64,000 nt of DNA from SW132 sp038150125 (GTDB lineage Bacteria; Bacteroidota; Rhodothermia; Balneolales; Balneolaceae): the NCBI RefSeq assembly GCF_038150125.1, contig NZ_JBBVMF010000016.1, positions 62,001 to 126,000 of the forward strand, read 5' to 3'. The notes below the pieces were generated by a model, which was not told the origin of the DNA, ran no database searches, and was given only the letters and a program-made list of their open reading frames with translations. Positions 26,173 to 36,800 of this stretch are shown here, in pieces. The position numbers and the translations under genes are program-made. How positions within the stretch are numbered: the first letter of the stretch is position 1; every line of letters begins with the position of its first letter.

Positions 26173-29043
26173 ATGATGAAATACTTACGAATCAAAACAT
26201 TACTGTGTACAGTACTCTTCTTTCTCCCTGCTGTATTAATCGCACAGGACACAAATATGAATGGGCTGGAACAGTCGGTCCAGGATACAGTTGCTAATGT
26301 TGATGAGGCTAACATTGATATATTAGGCCCGTCAACAGTTCAAGGGGCATTTCGAAAAGTTTCCAGAGAAGACCTCATGGGCGGTATCTCTGTTGTGGAC
26401 GTGCCGAGTATAATGGAGAAAAATTACATGACCTACAGCCTGGAAAATATGCAGGCTTTTGTGGGAGGGTTCAACGGAAGCCTTCGGGGCATGGGTGATT
26501 ATCTTGTATTGGTTGATGGTATACCCCGCGATCCGGGAACGATCAACCCGGCTGCTATACAGCAGATTAGTTTTCTGAAAGGTATATCAGCAAGTGTACT
26601 TTACGGGAGCCGTGCCTCCAATGGTGTAATATATATAACGACTCAGAGAGGAGGAGAGCATGAACTCAGAATTAACGGACGTGTTGACGGTGGAATAAAT
26701 ATTCCAAAGCAATATCCAAACTATCTGGGTTCTGCTGAATATATGACTCTTTATAACGAGGCGTTACAGAATGACGGCTTGTCGCCCTTATATAGTAACG
26801 AGACTATTTACAGGCACTCTACCGGTAATGATCCGTTTCGTTACCCTAATGTTGATTATTATTCACCCCAATACCTGAGAGATTTCACAAACCGTTACCA
26901 CGGGAATGTTGAAATAGCGGGTGGTAACCAGACTGCCAGGTATTTTACCAACATCAACTTTGCCACCTCAAATTCACTATTGAATTTCGGGGAAGCTGAA
27001 AATATGAGGGGTAACAACTTCAACATTCGTTCAAATGTTGACTTCCAGCTGAATGAAATCATTACAGCGTCGGTTGGTGCCGGGGTTATCTATGATGAGC
27101 AAAACGGTGTGAATACCAACTACTGGGGACAAGCTGCTTCATTACGGCCAAATCGATTTACGCCACTCATTCCAATTGATATGTTTACGGATGGAAATGA
27201 GAACCTGCAACAGCTTGTTGAGAACAGTAACTATATTATAAATGACAGATTTCTGCTGGGTGGTAACCAGCTTAACTCCACAAACCCTATTGCGGGTGTT
27301 TATGCAGGAGGAACAAGCCAATCAGTTGGCCGCCAGTTTCAGTTCAACACGGGTCTCAACATAGACTTGAAAGGATTACTTCAAGGCTTGGAATTTCAGG
27401 GCCAGTTTGGTGTAGATTATCAATCTTCATTTAATCAGGCTTACAATAATGAGTATGCAGTGTATGAGCCAAACTGGGTTGCATACAATGGGAATAATCA
27501 GATAAGCAGCCTGAATATATTCGGCCAAGATGCAAAGACAGGAGTTCAGAATGTTAACTCAAGTATATTTCAGCAAACACTCGCATTCACCGGTCAGTTT
27601 AACTACCACCGTAACATAGATGAGGACCATCAGGTTTCGGGAATGCTTATTGCCAATGTGCACCAGTTAACGTATTCCGGGGAGTATCACCGAACAGGTA
27701 ATTTAAACCTGGGTTTACAGTTTGGGTATAATTACCAGAAAAGGTATTACTTAGATTTTAGTGCTGCCGTTCCTCATTCAGCAAAACTACCGGAGGGCAA
27801 TCGCCGGGCTTTCTCTCCAACTGCAACACTGGGTTGGAAGATCAGTGAAGAAGATTTCATGGCTGATGTTTCCGCAATTAGCAGCCTTAAAGTATATGTA
27901 TCCGGCGGTATCGTGAATACTGATATGCCCATTCCCGGATATCACTTATACGAACGCAGCTATTCGCAAGCAAGTGGTTCTTATTTTGGATGGGGAGATG
28001 GTAATCTAAGGCGCGGAACTCAATCTTTTAGAGGAGCCAATCCCGATCTTGATTACATAAAGCGTAAAGAACTGAATGCTGGTTTCGATGCAATTTTCTT
28101 TGAAAACTCACTCGCGGTAGATGCATCTTTCTTCTACAATAGAATGAACGGCGGAGTTATTCAGGCTTCATCGCTGTACCCGAGTTACTTTTCAACAGGA
28201 TTTCCGCAGAATTCATTTATTCCCTATGTCAATTACAACATTGATCAGCGAAGTGGAATTGATTTTAATGTGCGGCTCAATGAAGAGCTGGGCGGGGTAA
28301 ACTGGACGCTGGGACTGGCGGGAACCTATTTTGACAGTAAGGCTGTCAGACGGGCTGAAAATAACAGGTTTGACTTTCAAAACAGACAAGGAACGCCGTT
28401 AGACGGTATCTGGGGGCTGGAAAGCCAGGGCTTTTTCATGAGTCCGGAGGATATTGATAATTATGATGCTTCCCAGCAATTTGGAACGGTACAAGCAGGC
28501 GACATAAAATATCTGGATCAAAATAATGACAATCTCGTAAACGCCCAGGATCAGGTGTTTCTCGGTAAAGCCGGATGGAATGGGGCACCGATGGAATTTG
28601 GTGTTCACCTGACAGCGCGATGGAAAGATTTCACATTATTTACATTGGGTACCGGACAATTCGGTGCGTATGGTATGAAAAATGGCGACTATTACTGGGT
28701 AAACGGGGACGATAAATACTCTGCTGAAGTCCGTGGACGATGGACCGAGGAGACCAGAAATACTGCAACCTACCCACGTCTTACAACTCAAAGTGGCAGT
28801 AACAACTACCGCACATCAAGATTTTGGATGTACAGCACTGATCGATTCGACCTGCAGAAGGTACAGTTAACATATAACTTACCTAATAGTGTACTTCAGA
28901 GTTCAAATATTCGAGATCTGCAGTTATACGTGACCGGTGCAAATCTGCTGACCATTTCTCCCAATAGCGATATTATGGAGCGAAATGTGGGTGGCAATCC
29001 CCAAACGCGGTTTTTTAATCTGGGAATAAAAGCAAACTTTTAA
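26173..29043 (+). CDS. SusC/RagA-family TonB-dependent receptor (second, without STN)
   Basis: The protein has 956 residues from the ATG at 26173, where a signal peptide starts (MMKYLRIKTLLCTVLFFLPA). The frame is open from 26122, inside the SusD stop region. The mature protein goes almost straight into the plug (VLVDGIPRDPGTINPAAIQQ, SVLYGSRASNGVIYITTQRG) and then the barrel, ending FFNLGIKANF. Both the STN and carboxypeptidase-like domains of the first SusC are missing, and the plug is short. It should form a second import channel with the next SusD. Lack of STN means it cannot signal to FecR by the known route. Confidence 0.93.
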   Translation: MMKYLRIKTLLCTVLFFLPAVLIAQDTNMNGLEQSVQDTVANVDEANIDILGPSTVQGAFRKVSREDLMGGISVVDVPSIMEKNYMTYSLENMQAFVGGFNGSLRGMGDYLVLVDGIPRDPGTINPAAIQQISFLKGISASVLYGSRASNGVIYITTQRGGEHELRINGRVDGGINIPKQYPNYLGSAEYMTLYNEALQNDGLSPLYSNETIYRHSTGNDPFRYPNVDYYSPQYLRDFTNRYHGNVEIAGGNQTARYFTNINFATSNSLLNFGEAENMRGNNFNIRSNVDFQLNEIITASVGAGVIYDEQNGVNTNYWGQAASLRPNRFTPLIPIDMFTDGNENLQQLVENSNYIINDRFLLGGNQLNSTNPIAGVYAGGTSQSVGRQFQFNTGLNIDLKGLLQGLEFQGQFGVDYQSSFNQAYNNEYAVYEPNWVAYNGNNQISSLNIFGQDAKTGVQNVNSSIFQQTLAFTGQFNYHRNIDEDHQVSGMLIANVHQLTYSGEYHRTGNLNLGLQFGYNYQKRYYLDFSAAVPHSAKLPEGNRRAFSPTATLGWKISEEDFMADVSAISSLKVYVSGGIVNTDMPIPGYHLYERSYSQASGSYFGWGDGNLRRGTQSFRGANPDLDYIKRKELNAGFDAIFFENSLAVDASFFYNRMNGGVIQASSLYPSYFSTGFPQNSFIPYVNYNIDQRSGIDFNVRLNEELGGVNWTLGLAGTYFDSKAVRRAENNRFDFQNRQGTPLDGIWGLESQGFFMSPEDIDNYDASQQFGTVQAGDIKYLDQNNDNLVNAQDQVFLGKAGWNGAPMEFGVHLTARWKDFTLFTLGTGQFGAYGMKNGDYYWVNGDDKYSAEVRGRWTEETRNTATYPRLTTQSGSNNYRTSRFWMYSTDRFDLQKVQLTYNLPNSVLQSSNIRDLQLYVTGANLLTISPNSDIMERNVGGNPQTRFFNLGIKANF

Positions 29044-29067
29044 CTAAGATTTAGTGAGACAGAGATT

Positions 29068-30837
29068 ATGTATAAAAGGATATTAGCATACTTGTTGTTT
29101 ATACTTGTTGCCGTTCTCATTGGCAGTTGCAGTGACGTATTAAGTCCCGCCAACGAGAATATCAATGAGCTCGAAGACATGTACAACGATGCGTCATACG
29201 CCGAAGGTATTTTGGCTAACGCTTACAACCTGCTTCCCAGTAATGGATGGACGTTTACGGATGTAGCCACAGACAATGCTGTGACCAACGATAATAATGC
29301 TGCACTTCGTCAGATGGCCACCGGCCAGTGGACCGCAGACAATTATCCGTTGAATCAATGGCAAAACAGCCGGGCAGCCATTCAATATTTAAACATCTTT
29401 CTTGCAAATGCAGACCAGGTGCAGTGGGCCGATGATGATGCTACGAAGGAATTATTCAACAACCGGCTAAAGGGTGAAGCTTATGGCTTAAGAGCGCTTT
29501 TTACGTATCATTTGTTGCGTAACCACTCAGGGTGGACAGGGGGCAATCAAAGTGGCGAGCTACTGGGTATACCAATAATATTAGAGCCACAAGACAAAGA
29601 TTCCGATTTTCAAACGCCCCGGGATACTTTTGAAGCAAGCATGGAGCAAATATACAGCGATATCGAAAGTGCCGGAGATTTACTTCCACTTGATTATGGA
29701 AATGTGGGAAGTCCTGGCCAGTTGCCGGATGGTTTTGGAAGCACCAATGATGATTTAGGCCGATTTAACCGTGTATTTGGCGATGACGGCAAACAGAGAA
29801 TGAGCGGACGTATTGCACTTGCTGTAAAAGCTAAAGCGGCTCTTTTAGCAGCCAGCCCTGCATACACTGCTGGTACAACTACTTCCTGGGAAGATGCTGC
29901 CAATTATGCCGGAGAGTTGTTACAATTAAATGGTGGTATAACAGGTATAGCACCCGAAGGAGATAACTGGTACAATGCTACTGATATGGCAAGTATTGGA
30001 TCGGGGGCCAACCCACCTGAGATGATTTGGAGAACGAATATTGGTCAAAGTAATGCTTTGGAATCTCAGCACTTTCCTCCAACTCTTTTTGGAAATGGCC
30101 GGATAAATCCGACGCAGAGTTTAGTAGATGCGTTTCCTATGGCAAATGGGTATCCAATAGACCATCCGAATAGCAACTATGACCCTACAAATCCCTACCA
30201 AAACAGAGTTGCTCTGTTAAATGAATACATCCTGGTAAATGGAGGTACGGCTGGAGTTAATAGTACCACAATTATCACTGCCGCAGATGGGAACACTAAT
30301 GATGCTTTAAACCAGGTATCGACGTCTACCCGCACGGGCTACTATATGAAGAAACTACTTCGGCAGGATGTTAATCTTGATCCAACAAGCACTAACAATC
30401 AATTGCATTATAACCCCCGCATACGTTACACCGAAATTTACCTTGCTTATGCAGAAGCAGCCAACGAAGCGTGGGGCCCAAACGGCACCGGGTCATTTGG
30501 TTTTTCTGCTTATGACGTGATCGAAGCTATCCGTGCACGCCAGGGCGTTGACCAGCCTGACCAGTATATGCAGAATGATATTACCTCCACAGCGGATATG
30601 CGTGAACTCATCCGTAGTGTCCGCCGAATCGAACTTGCGTTTGAAAACTTTCGATTCTGGGATCTGCGCCGCTGGAACATGGATCTGACAGTACCAGCAG
30701 ATGGAGTAAGTATTGTAAATGGTAACTTTAATAGGGTGACCGTTGAGCCGCGGGAATATCAACCCTACATGCAATTTGGCCCTATCCCATTCGATGAGGT
30801 ACTAAAATTCGGTTTAGAACAGAATTATGGATGGTAG
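29068..30837 (+). CDS. SusD/RagB-family outer-membrane glycan-binding lipoprotein (second)
   Basis: The protein has 589 residues with a lipoprotein signal (FILVAVLIGSC). SusD hallmarks include SPANENINELEDMYNDASYA, then NRLKGEAYGLRALFTYHLLR, YTEIYLAYAEAANEAWGP and VRRIELAFENFRFWDLRRWN. It ends PIPFDEVLKFGLEQNYGW, the usual SusD end. It lies 24 bp after the second SusC and should pair with it. Sequence similarity to the first SusD is low, so the two pairs probably bind different glycans or lengths of chain. Confidence 0.94.
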   Translation: MYKRILAYLLFILVAVLIGSCSDVLSPANENINELEDMYNDASYAEGILANAYNLLPSNGWTFTDVATDNAVTNDNNAALRQMATGQWTADNYPLNQWQNSRAAIQYLNIFLANADQVQWADDDATKELFNNRLKGEAYGLRALFTYHLLRNHSGWTGGNQSGELLGIPIILEPQDKDSDFQTPRDTFEASMEQIYSDIESAGDLLPLDYGNVGSPGQLPDGFGSTNDDLGRFNRVFGDDGKQRMSGRIALAVKAKAALLAASPAYTAGTTTSWEDAANYAGELLQLNGGITGIAPEGDNWYNATDMASIGSGANPPEMIWRTNIGQSNALESQHFPPTLFGNGRINPTQSLVDAFPMANGYPIDHPNSNYDPTNPYQNRVALLNEYILVNGGTAGVNSTTIITAADGNTNDALNQVSTSTRTGYYMKKLLRQDVNLDPTSTNNQLHYNPRIRYTEIYLAYAEAANEAWGPNGTGSFGFSAYDVIEAIRARQGVDQPDQYMQNDITSTADMRELIRSVRRIELAFENFRFWDLRRWNMDLTVPADGVSIVNGNFNRVTVEPREYQPYMQFGPIPFDEVLKFGLEQNYGW

Positions 30838-30886
30838 TAGATTTAGCATGATATTTAATAATTATTTAAAAATAGAACTGGGAAAG

Positions 30887-31939
30887 ATGAAAAATAAGAG
30901 TGTTTTAACCGCGTTTTTAATAGTGACGGCCATGACCTTATTGACATCCTGTCAAAATGAGGACTGGAATTTCCCCGATTATGAGTACCAATCCGTGTAT
31001 TTTTCTTATCAATACCCGGTGAGAACCATAATCCTGGGAGATTATACATTCAACAATGAGATAGATAATCAGCGTCAATTCAAAGTCATGGCTACCACGG
31101 GTGGTGTTTATGTAAATGAAAACGACGTGATGATTGACTTTGTAGTTGACCCGTCTATGGTTGATGGTTTCGTGTTCGATGGCAGTGGTAATCCAATTCA
31201 GTCGTTACCGACAAACTATTATGAGTTTGTGTCTAATTCCGATCAGTTAATGATTCCGAAGGGAGAACTGGCAGGTGGAGCTACCGTACAACTCACGGAC
31301 GCTTTTTTTCAAGACCCTGATGCTTTCAATACAACCTATGTGCTTCCTGTACAAATGATGAGTGTCGCTAATGCCGACACCATCTTGCAAGGGCAAGCGA
31401 AAGAGATCGTTAGCAATCCAAGACGAGGAGTTGCCGGAGACTGGGACGTTCAGCCTAAGGATTTCACTTTCTATGCCGTAAAGTATATTAATCAGTATGA
31501 TGGGTTTTATCTGCGACGCGGAGAAGATGTTTTTACAGATGTGAATGGTGATACTGAGACCATCATCCGCCGTGCAGAATCCATTGTGAAGGATGAAGTT
31601 GTTGAGTTAAATACACAGAGTCTAACTCAGATAACATTTCCGTTAATCATTCAGGATAGCCAGGGCAACAATATTAACATTACACTTCTACTCGACTTTG
31701 ATGACCAGGGCAATATTACTGTATCTGACAATGCAGCTGATTATACCGCAAGCGGAAGCGGAACCTTTTTTGAAAAGAGTGAATCGCAGGAAAATTGGGG
31801 TGGCGAAAACCGTGCTGCAATTTACCTCGACTATGAGATCGATTGGGATCAATCACAGCGTCGCTTAGAAACAGCGGATACGTTGGTGATGCGTGATCGC
31901 GGAATCGGGTTAGAAACATTTAGCCCGGTACTTCCCTAA
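30887..31939 (+). CDS. DUF1735-like surface lipoprotein, probable glycan-binding protein
   Basis: The protein has 350 residues from the ATG at 30887, which starts the lipoprotein signal (KSVLTAFLIVTAMTLLTSC). A longer frame overlaps the SusD stop. The N-terminal ~150 residues resemble BT_3987/DUF1735 domains of Sus-locus lipoproteins, with VYFSYQYPVRTIILGDY, QFKVMATTGGVYVNENDV and a FNTTYVLPVQMMSV strand. The C-terminal part is a beta-sandwich-like region ending near the stop (SQRRLETADTLVM). Its place after SusD is the usual slot of surface glycan-binding proteins. Function is inferred from position and fold. Confidence 0.78.
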   Translation: MKNKSVLTAFLIVTAMTLLTSCQNEDWNFPDYEYQSVYFSYQYPVRTIILGDYTFNNEIDNQRQFKVMATTGGVYVNENDVMIDFVVDPSMVDGFVFDGSGNPIQSLPTNYYEFVSNSDQLMIPKGELAGGATVQLTDAFFQDPDAFNTTYVLPVQMMSVANADTILQGQAKEIVSNPRRGVAGDWDVQPKDFTFYAVKYINQYDGFYLRRGEDVFTDVNGDTETIIRRAESIVKDEVVELNTQSLTQITFPLIIQDSQGNNINITLLLDFDDQGNITVSDNAADYTASGSGTFFEKSESQENWGGENRAAIYLDYEIDWDQSQRRLETADTLVMRDRGIGLETFSPVLP

Positions 31940-31969
31940 ATTTTCATTAACAAAGAGCAGAAGAATATT

Positions 31970-33619
31970 ATGAAACAGTTACTTAATGTAGGACTTTATA
32001 TAGCGGCCTTGATAATGTTAGCGTCCTGTACAAAGGATAACACGACTAACTTTGTTATGGAAAAGCCGCAAAGTGTAGCGGTGCAGGATTCAGTGGATAA
32101 CAATTATTCTCCGCTGAAATCGTACGTAGAAAATCAGAATACAACCTTTAAAGTCGGCGCCGGTATTTCGGCTTCAGCCTATGCTGATCAGGGTGCAATT
32201 TATGGGTTGGTGAACAGTAACTTCCTGGAAGTTACTCCCTACGGAATAAGCCATGGTGATGTTGTTCAGGCAGACGGTAGTCTTAACCTGGATAGTATGA
32301 ATAGTTTTATGGCCGCAGCCCGGCAAGCCGGGATTTCAGTGTTTGGTAATGCCATTATTTCACCACAGAATGAGAATGAATCCTATCTGAATGAGTTAAT
32401 TGCACCTGAAACTGTAAGTGTAAGTGAACCATCATGGGAATTGGTTTCAGAAGCTGACTTTGAAACGGATAATGCTTCAAATTACCAATCAAACAATAAT
32501 GCTGTTACATCTTTTACCGCTGAAGGTGAAGGTTTCGAAGGGGATGGAAGAGCTCTGAAAGTCGTTAATGCTGAAGTTAGAGATAACGATTGGCAAAGCC
32601 AGTTATTTATGACATTTGAACCCAAGGTGGAAGCAGGTGATCAGTTTAGATTTGTTACGAATGTGCGTGCAGAGCAGGATGTTAGTTTTTCGACACAGGC
32701 TCATAGGGTACCCTATGAGTATTTGCACTGGGATTTCTTTGGCACAATTAGTGCTTCATCGGAATGGTCAGTTTATGAAAGACAAATTACGGTTAGTGAA
32801 CAACAGGCGGGTGCAGGAACGATAGCTTTTAATCTAGGAGCAACTGCAACCACATACTATTTTGACAACATGCAGGTTTGGTACTATAACACTGAAGGCG
32901 GGACCGAAACTGTGGAAAAAACACCTGAAGAAAAACAGGAAATTCTGAGTTTTGAACTGGAGTCATGGGTTTCGTCAATCGTTGATACTGCATCAAGCAT
33001 AAATGCCTGGAATGTGGTTAACGGAGCAATCGCAAGCGGCAGCGAAAATGGTTACGAATTAAAAAGTGATGGCTCGTTCAACTGGCAAGAATACTTAGGA
33101 CCCGAATATGGTGTTCAAGCTTTTCAAGTGGCCAGAGAGCATGCCGGTGATGATGCTATACTTTTTATAAGCGATACTGGATTGGAAAACCTTTCGAAAA
33201 CTCATGGTCTCTTAAACTATGTTGAATACATAGAGAGTAACGGGGCCACAGTTGATGGCATAGGTACCCACCTGAATATTAGTATCAATACCAGCAAGCA
33301 AGACATATCGGAAATGTTTGAGCTGTTGGAAGCAACCGGAAAAATGGTAAAAATTTCAGGCCTTACTGTTGGGCTTGGAGGAGTTAGTGCAGGTGTTGCT
33401 TCTCCTGAACTTTATCAAGCTCAGGCCGATATGTACCAGTTTGTGGTAGATGAGTACTTTAGTATTGTACCGGGTAATCAGCAATATGGTATCACCGTTT
33501 GGAACCCACTTGACAGTGCTGATAATCCAGCAGGTCTCTGGACACAGGATTATGTTCGAAAAAGAGCATATGCAGGCTTTGCTTCTGGTATTATGAACGG
33601 ACTAAATAGCGGTAATTAA
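31970..33619 (+). CDS. Catalytically dead GH10-fold lipoprotein, probable xylan-binding protein
   Basis: The protein has 549 residues with lipobox LMLASC. It has the layout of Bacteroidota GH10 xylanases: an N-terminal barrel half (~50-130), an inserted CBM4/9-like module (~155-305, GRALKVVNAEVRDNDWQS) and the C-terminal barrel half. The acid/base motif WDVVNEA reads WNVVNGA (Gly352, GGA at 33023). The nucleophile motif ITELD reads ISGLT (Gly464, GGC at 33359). The HTLVWHSQ segment is replaced by GNAIISPQ. No xylanase activity is expected. It occupies the SusE/F position, so it likely binds xylan at the surface. A terminator follows. Confidence 0.85.
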   Translation: MKQLLNVGLYIAALIMLASCTKDNTTNFVMEKPQSVAVQDSVDNNYSPLKSYVENQNTTFKVGAGISASAYADQGAIYGLVNSNFLEVTPYGISHGDVVQADGSLNLDSMNSFMAAARQAGISVFGNAIISPQNENESYLNELIAPETVSVSEPSWELVSEADFETDNASNYQSNNNAVTSFTAEGEGFEGDGRALKVVNAEVRDNDWQSQLFMTFEPKVEAGDQFRFVTNVRAEQDVSFSTQAHRVPYEYLHWDFFGTISASSEWSVYERQITVSEQQAGAGTIAFNLGATATTYYFDNMQVWYYNTEGGTETVEKTPEEKQEILSFELESWVSSIVDTASSINAWNVVNGAIASGSENGYELKSDGSFNWQEYLGPEYGVQAFQVAREHAGDDAILFISDTGLENLSKTHGLLNYVEYIESNGATVDGIGTHLNISINTSKQDISEMFELLEATGKMVKISGLTVGLGGVSAGVASPELYQAQADMYQFVVDEYFSIVPGNQQYGITVWNPLDSADNPAGLWTQDYVRKRAYAGFASGIMNGLNSGN

Positions 33620-33708
33620 TATATCATGTTAAGTGCAACGGTTAGAGGATCTGCCAATTTGAGGTAGACCACCAGCTAAGTGCCTCTGAAATATTATACA
33701 ACAAATTA

Positions 33709-33756
33709 GCCTTATTACCGGCCAGGATTAATTCTTGTGTTGGTAATAAGGCTTTT
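33709..33756 (+). terminator. Rho-independent terminator after the SusCD operon
   Basis: GCCTTATTACC (33709-33719) and GGTAATAAGGC (33742-33752) form a perfect 11-bp stem with a 22-nt loop, followed by TTTT (33753-33756). It would end or attenuate the sigma-to-GH10-like operon before the VCBS gene. Confidence 0.6.
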
Positions 33757-33895
33757 ACATATAATGTGGGTTCGTTGTCGGGTGATTTCGTAAAAGTCAT
33801 GGTTTTTAAATCCTTTCGATATTTGCTAACCGTTGTAGTGTATGAGTCTATAATAAAAACGTTCTGTAAAACACCCATTGACTAATCTTAACTCT

Positions 33896-36800
33896 ATGAA
33901 ATTTAAAGAGTTATTCTTCTTCTTATTGCTGTCGGTTTTGTTGGCTCAATGCACCACCGAGCGCGAGAATATTGAATTTGACTGGAATCAGGAAGAAGGG
34001 TACCGCTGGTCTGAACTGCAGTTGCCTGGCCAGGGAAAAGCGGGATTTAAGCAATTAACAGAATCAGAGACGGGAATAGCGATTAGCAGTAATTTAGCAG
34101 AAGAAAGCTATATAAATAATAGTGTGCTGCTTAACGGGTCAGGAGTTGCGGCAGGAGACGTTAATGGTGATGGTTGGACTGATTTGTATTTCACACAAAT
34201 TGATGGACCCAACAAACTATACATCAATCAAGGTAACTTTCGCTTTAATGATATCTCTCAGGTAGCCGATGTGGAGCTGAATGACTATAAATCAGCAGGT
34301 ACCGTACTTGCTGACGTAAACGGAGATGGTCATTTAGACTTATTAGTAACTACCTATGATAATGGAACCATACTGCTATTAAATAATGGCGAGGCTGAAT
34401 TTACCCATGCTAAACAAAGTGGTTTAGATTCTTCTACAGTGGGTGGAACAACCATGGCCCTTGCCGACATTGATGGGGATGGAGATCTTGATTTATATGT
34501 AACACACTATATTAATGAAAGAGTACGAGATTTGTACTCTCCGGGAGATCTTATTGGTGGTAATGTGGCTGTTAGAGAAGGTGACCGCTACAATATTAAA
34601 GAGGAGTTTCGAAAATATTACACCAATATAACCAGCGTTATGGGCCCAACCATCCGAGAAAAAGGAACGGTGGACGAACTCTATTTAAATGAAGGTGGAA
34701 TCGGTGAAGATTGGGAGGGATTTAAAAAAGTTGAGAATTTAAAAGATCATTTTTTAGATGAAAATGGAGAACCCCTTGGTGTTGGCGAAAAATGGGGGCT
34801 CACGGCTCGATTTGAGGATATCAATGGTGACGGCCTGCCCGATTTGTATGTCTGCAATGATTTTTGGACGCTTGACCAGTTTTGGATCAATCAGGGAGAT
34901 GGAGTTTTTAAAAAAATAGATCCGCACAACTTCAGGCACATGAGTTTGTCATCAATGGGAGTAGCGGTTGGTGATGTGAATAATGATGGACACGCCGATC
35001 TGTTTATCTCCGATATGCTTAGCCCGGTTCACAGCCGCCGTATGCGCCAAATTATAAATATGGACCCCGTACCGGTTGGCCCTGGAGAGATTTTAAACCA
35101 GCCTCAGTATACCCAAAATACCCTGTTTGTAAATAGGGGGGACAATAGTTTTGTAGAGACTGCCAATTATAGCGGGGTGGAAGCCAGTGGCTGGTCGTGG
35201 GCAACATCTTTTATTGATGCGGATTTAGACGGTTTGCAGGATCTGTTTATTACTACCGGCTATGAATATGATGCACAGGATCTGGATTCAAGTGCACGAT
35301 TGAGCCAGAGCAACAATGAGGAACCCTATAATCTTGAACGCTATCTAAGAACGAAACTGCAATATCCATCCCTGAATCTTAAAAACCGTATCTATAAAAA
35401 TGGAGGAGATTTAACGTTTTCTGAGGTAGGCTCTGAGTGGGGCTTCACTCAGGAGGATGTGTCCCAGGGATTGGCTATTGCTGACCTGAACAATGACGGA
35501 GCGCTTGATATGGTTTCCAGCCGTATGAATGATAAGGCCGCTATCTATGAAAATGCCAGCGGAGAGTCTCGCATAGCTGTTCGCTTGATTGGTTCAGCGC
35601 CAAACACCCAGGCTATAGGTGCAAGGGTAACTCTGAGTGGTTTTGAGCCTCTGCAGGTTAAACGCATCGTGTCTGGCGGCAACTACATGTCAGGCTCAGC
35701 ACCTCAGCTAATGTTTGCCATTAAGCCAGAAAAACCTGATCAGGCGTTAAATATCAGATGGCCTGATGGGAAAGAGAGTACTATTGAAAATGTTAGTGCC
35801 AATCGCATCTACGAAATTTACCAGGATAGCATTTCAGTCCGGTCGGGCACTGATACCGATACAGGCATTGCTCAGCCGATTTTCAAAGATGTTTCTGATC
35901 GTATTAATATGTCTGATCCTGAAAATGAGTTTCAAGATTATCGGCGGCAGCCTTTCATACCTGTAATGCTGAGCCAGCTTGGGCCTGGTGTGGCTTGGCT
36001 CGACTACAATAATGATAATCGGGAAGATTTTATGCAGACCTCAGCAGAGGATGGGAGGTTGGCAGTATTCCGGAACGAGGGCGGAGGGGAATTTACCAGG
36101 CAAAATATTCCCGGCTTAGATCATGAGCGCACCCATGGCGGTGACCAAACAGCAATAATTGGCTGGCGAACAGATAAAGGCATGAACGTGGTAGTGGGGC
36201 AATCAGACTACGAACAGCCTTCCACGGGAGTGCCTTCAGCTTATCATTATATGATTCGTGATGGCAAAGTAGTAAACACTCAAGAATTACCGGGAACAGG
36301 TTCAAGTACCGGAACTATTGCCGCAGCTGATTACAACAAGAATGGAACGCTTGACCTGTTTGTAGCCGGCCGGGTTATTCCCGGTGAATATCCTGAATCA
36401 GCAAGTTCAGCGCTATATACACTCGATGATGAGCAGTTTGTACAGGATGAAGCCAACACTGAGCTTTTGCAAGACATCGGGTTGGTTACCGGTGCGGTCT
36501 TTACCGACTATAATGGTGATGACTGGCCGGATTTACTGGTCAGCACAGAGTGGGGCAGCCTTAAACTATATGAAAATGATCAGGGGCAGTTCCGGGAAGT
36601 AACCCAAGAATTGGGATTAGATGAATATCAGGGGTGGTGGAATGGACTTGCCACAGGAGATTTTAATGGTGATGGCCGGCCAGATATTATAGCCACAAAC
36701 TGGGGCACAAATAGCCGGTATGAGATTGTTGAAGATCATCCGATGCGCATGTATTACGGATACATTGATGGAAATAACTCACTTGATATTATACAAGCCA

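Noticed and set aside
33642..33878. 78-codon minus-strand frame before the first VCBS gene
   Set aside because: It covers the terminator hairpin and shows no domain or start signal; likely chance.
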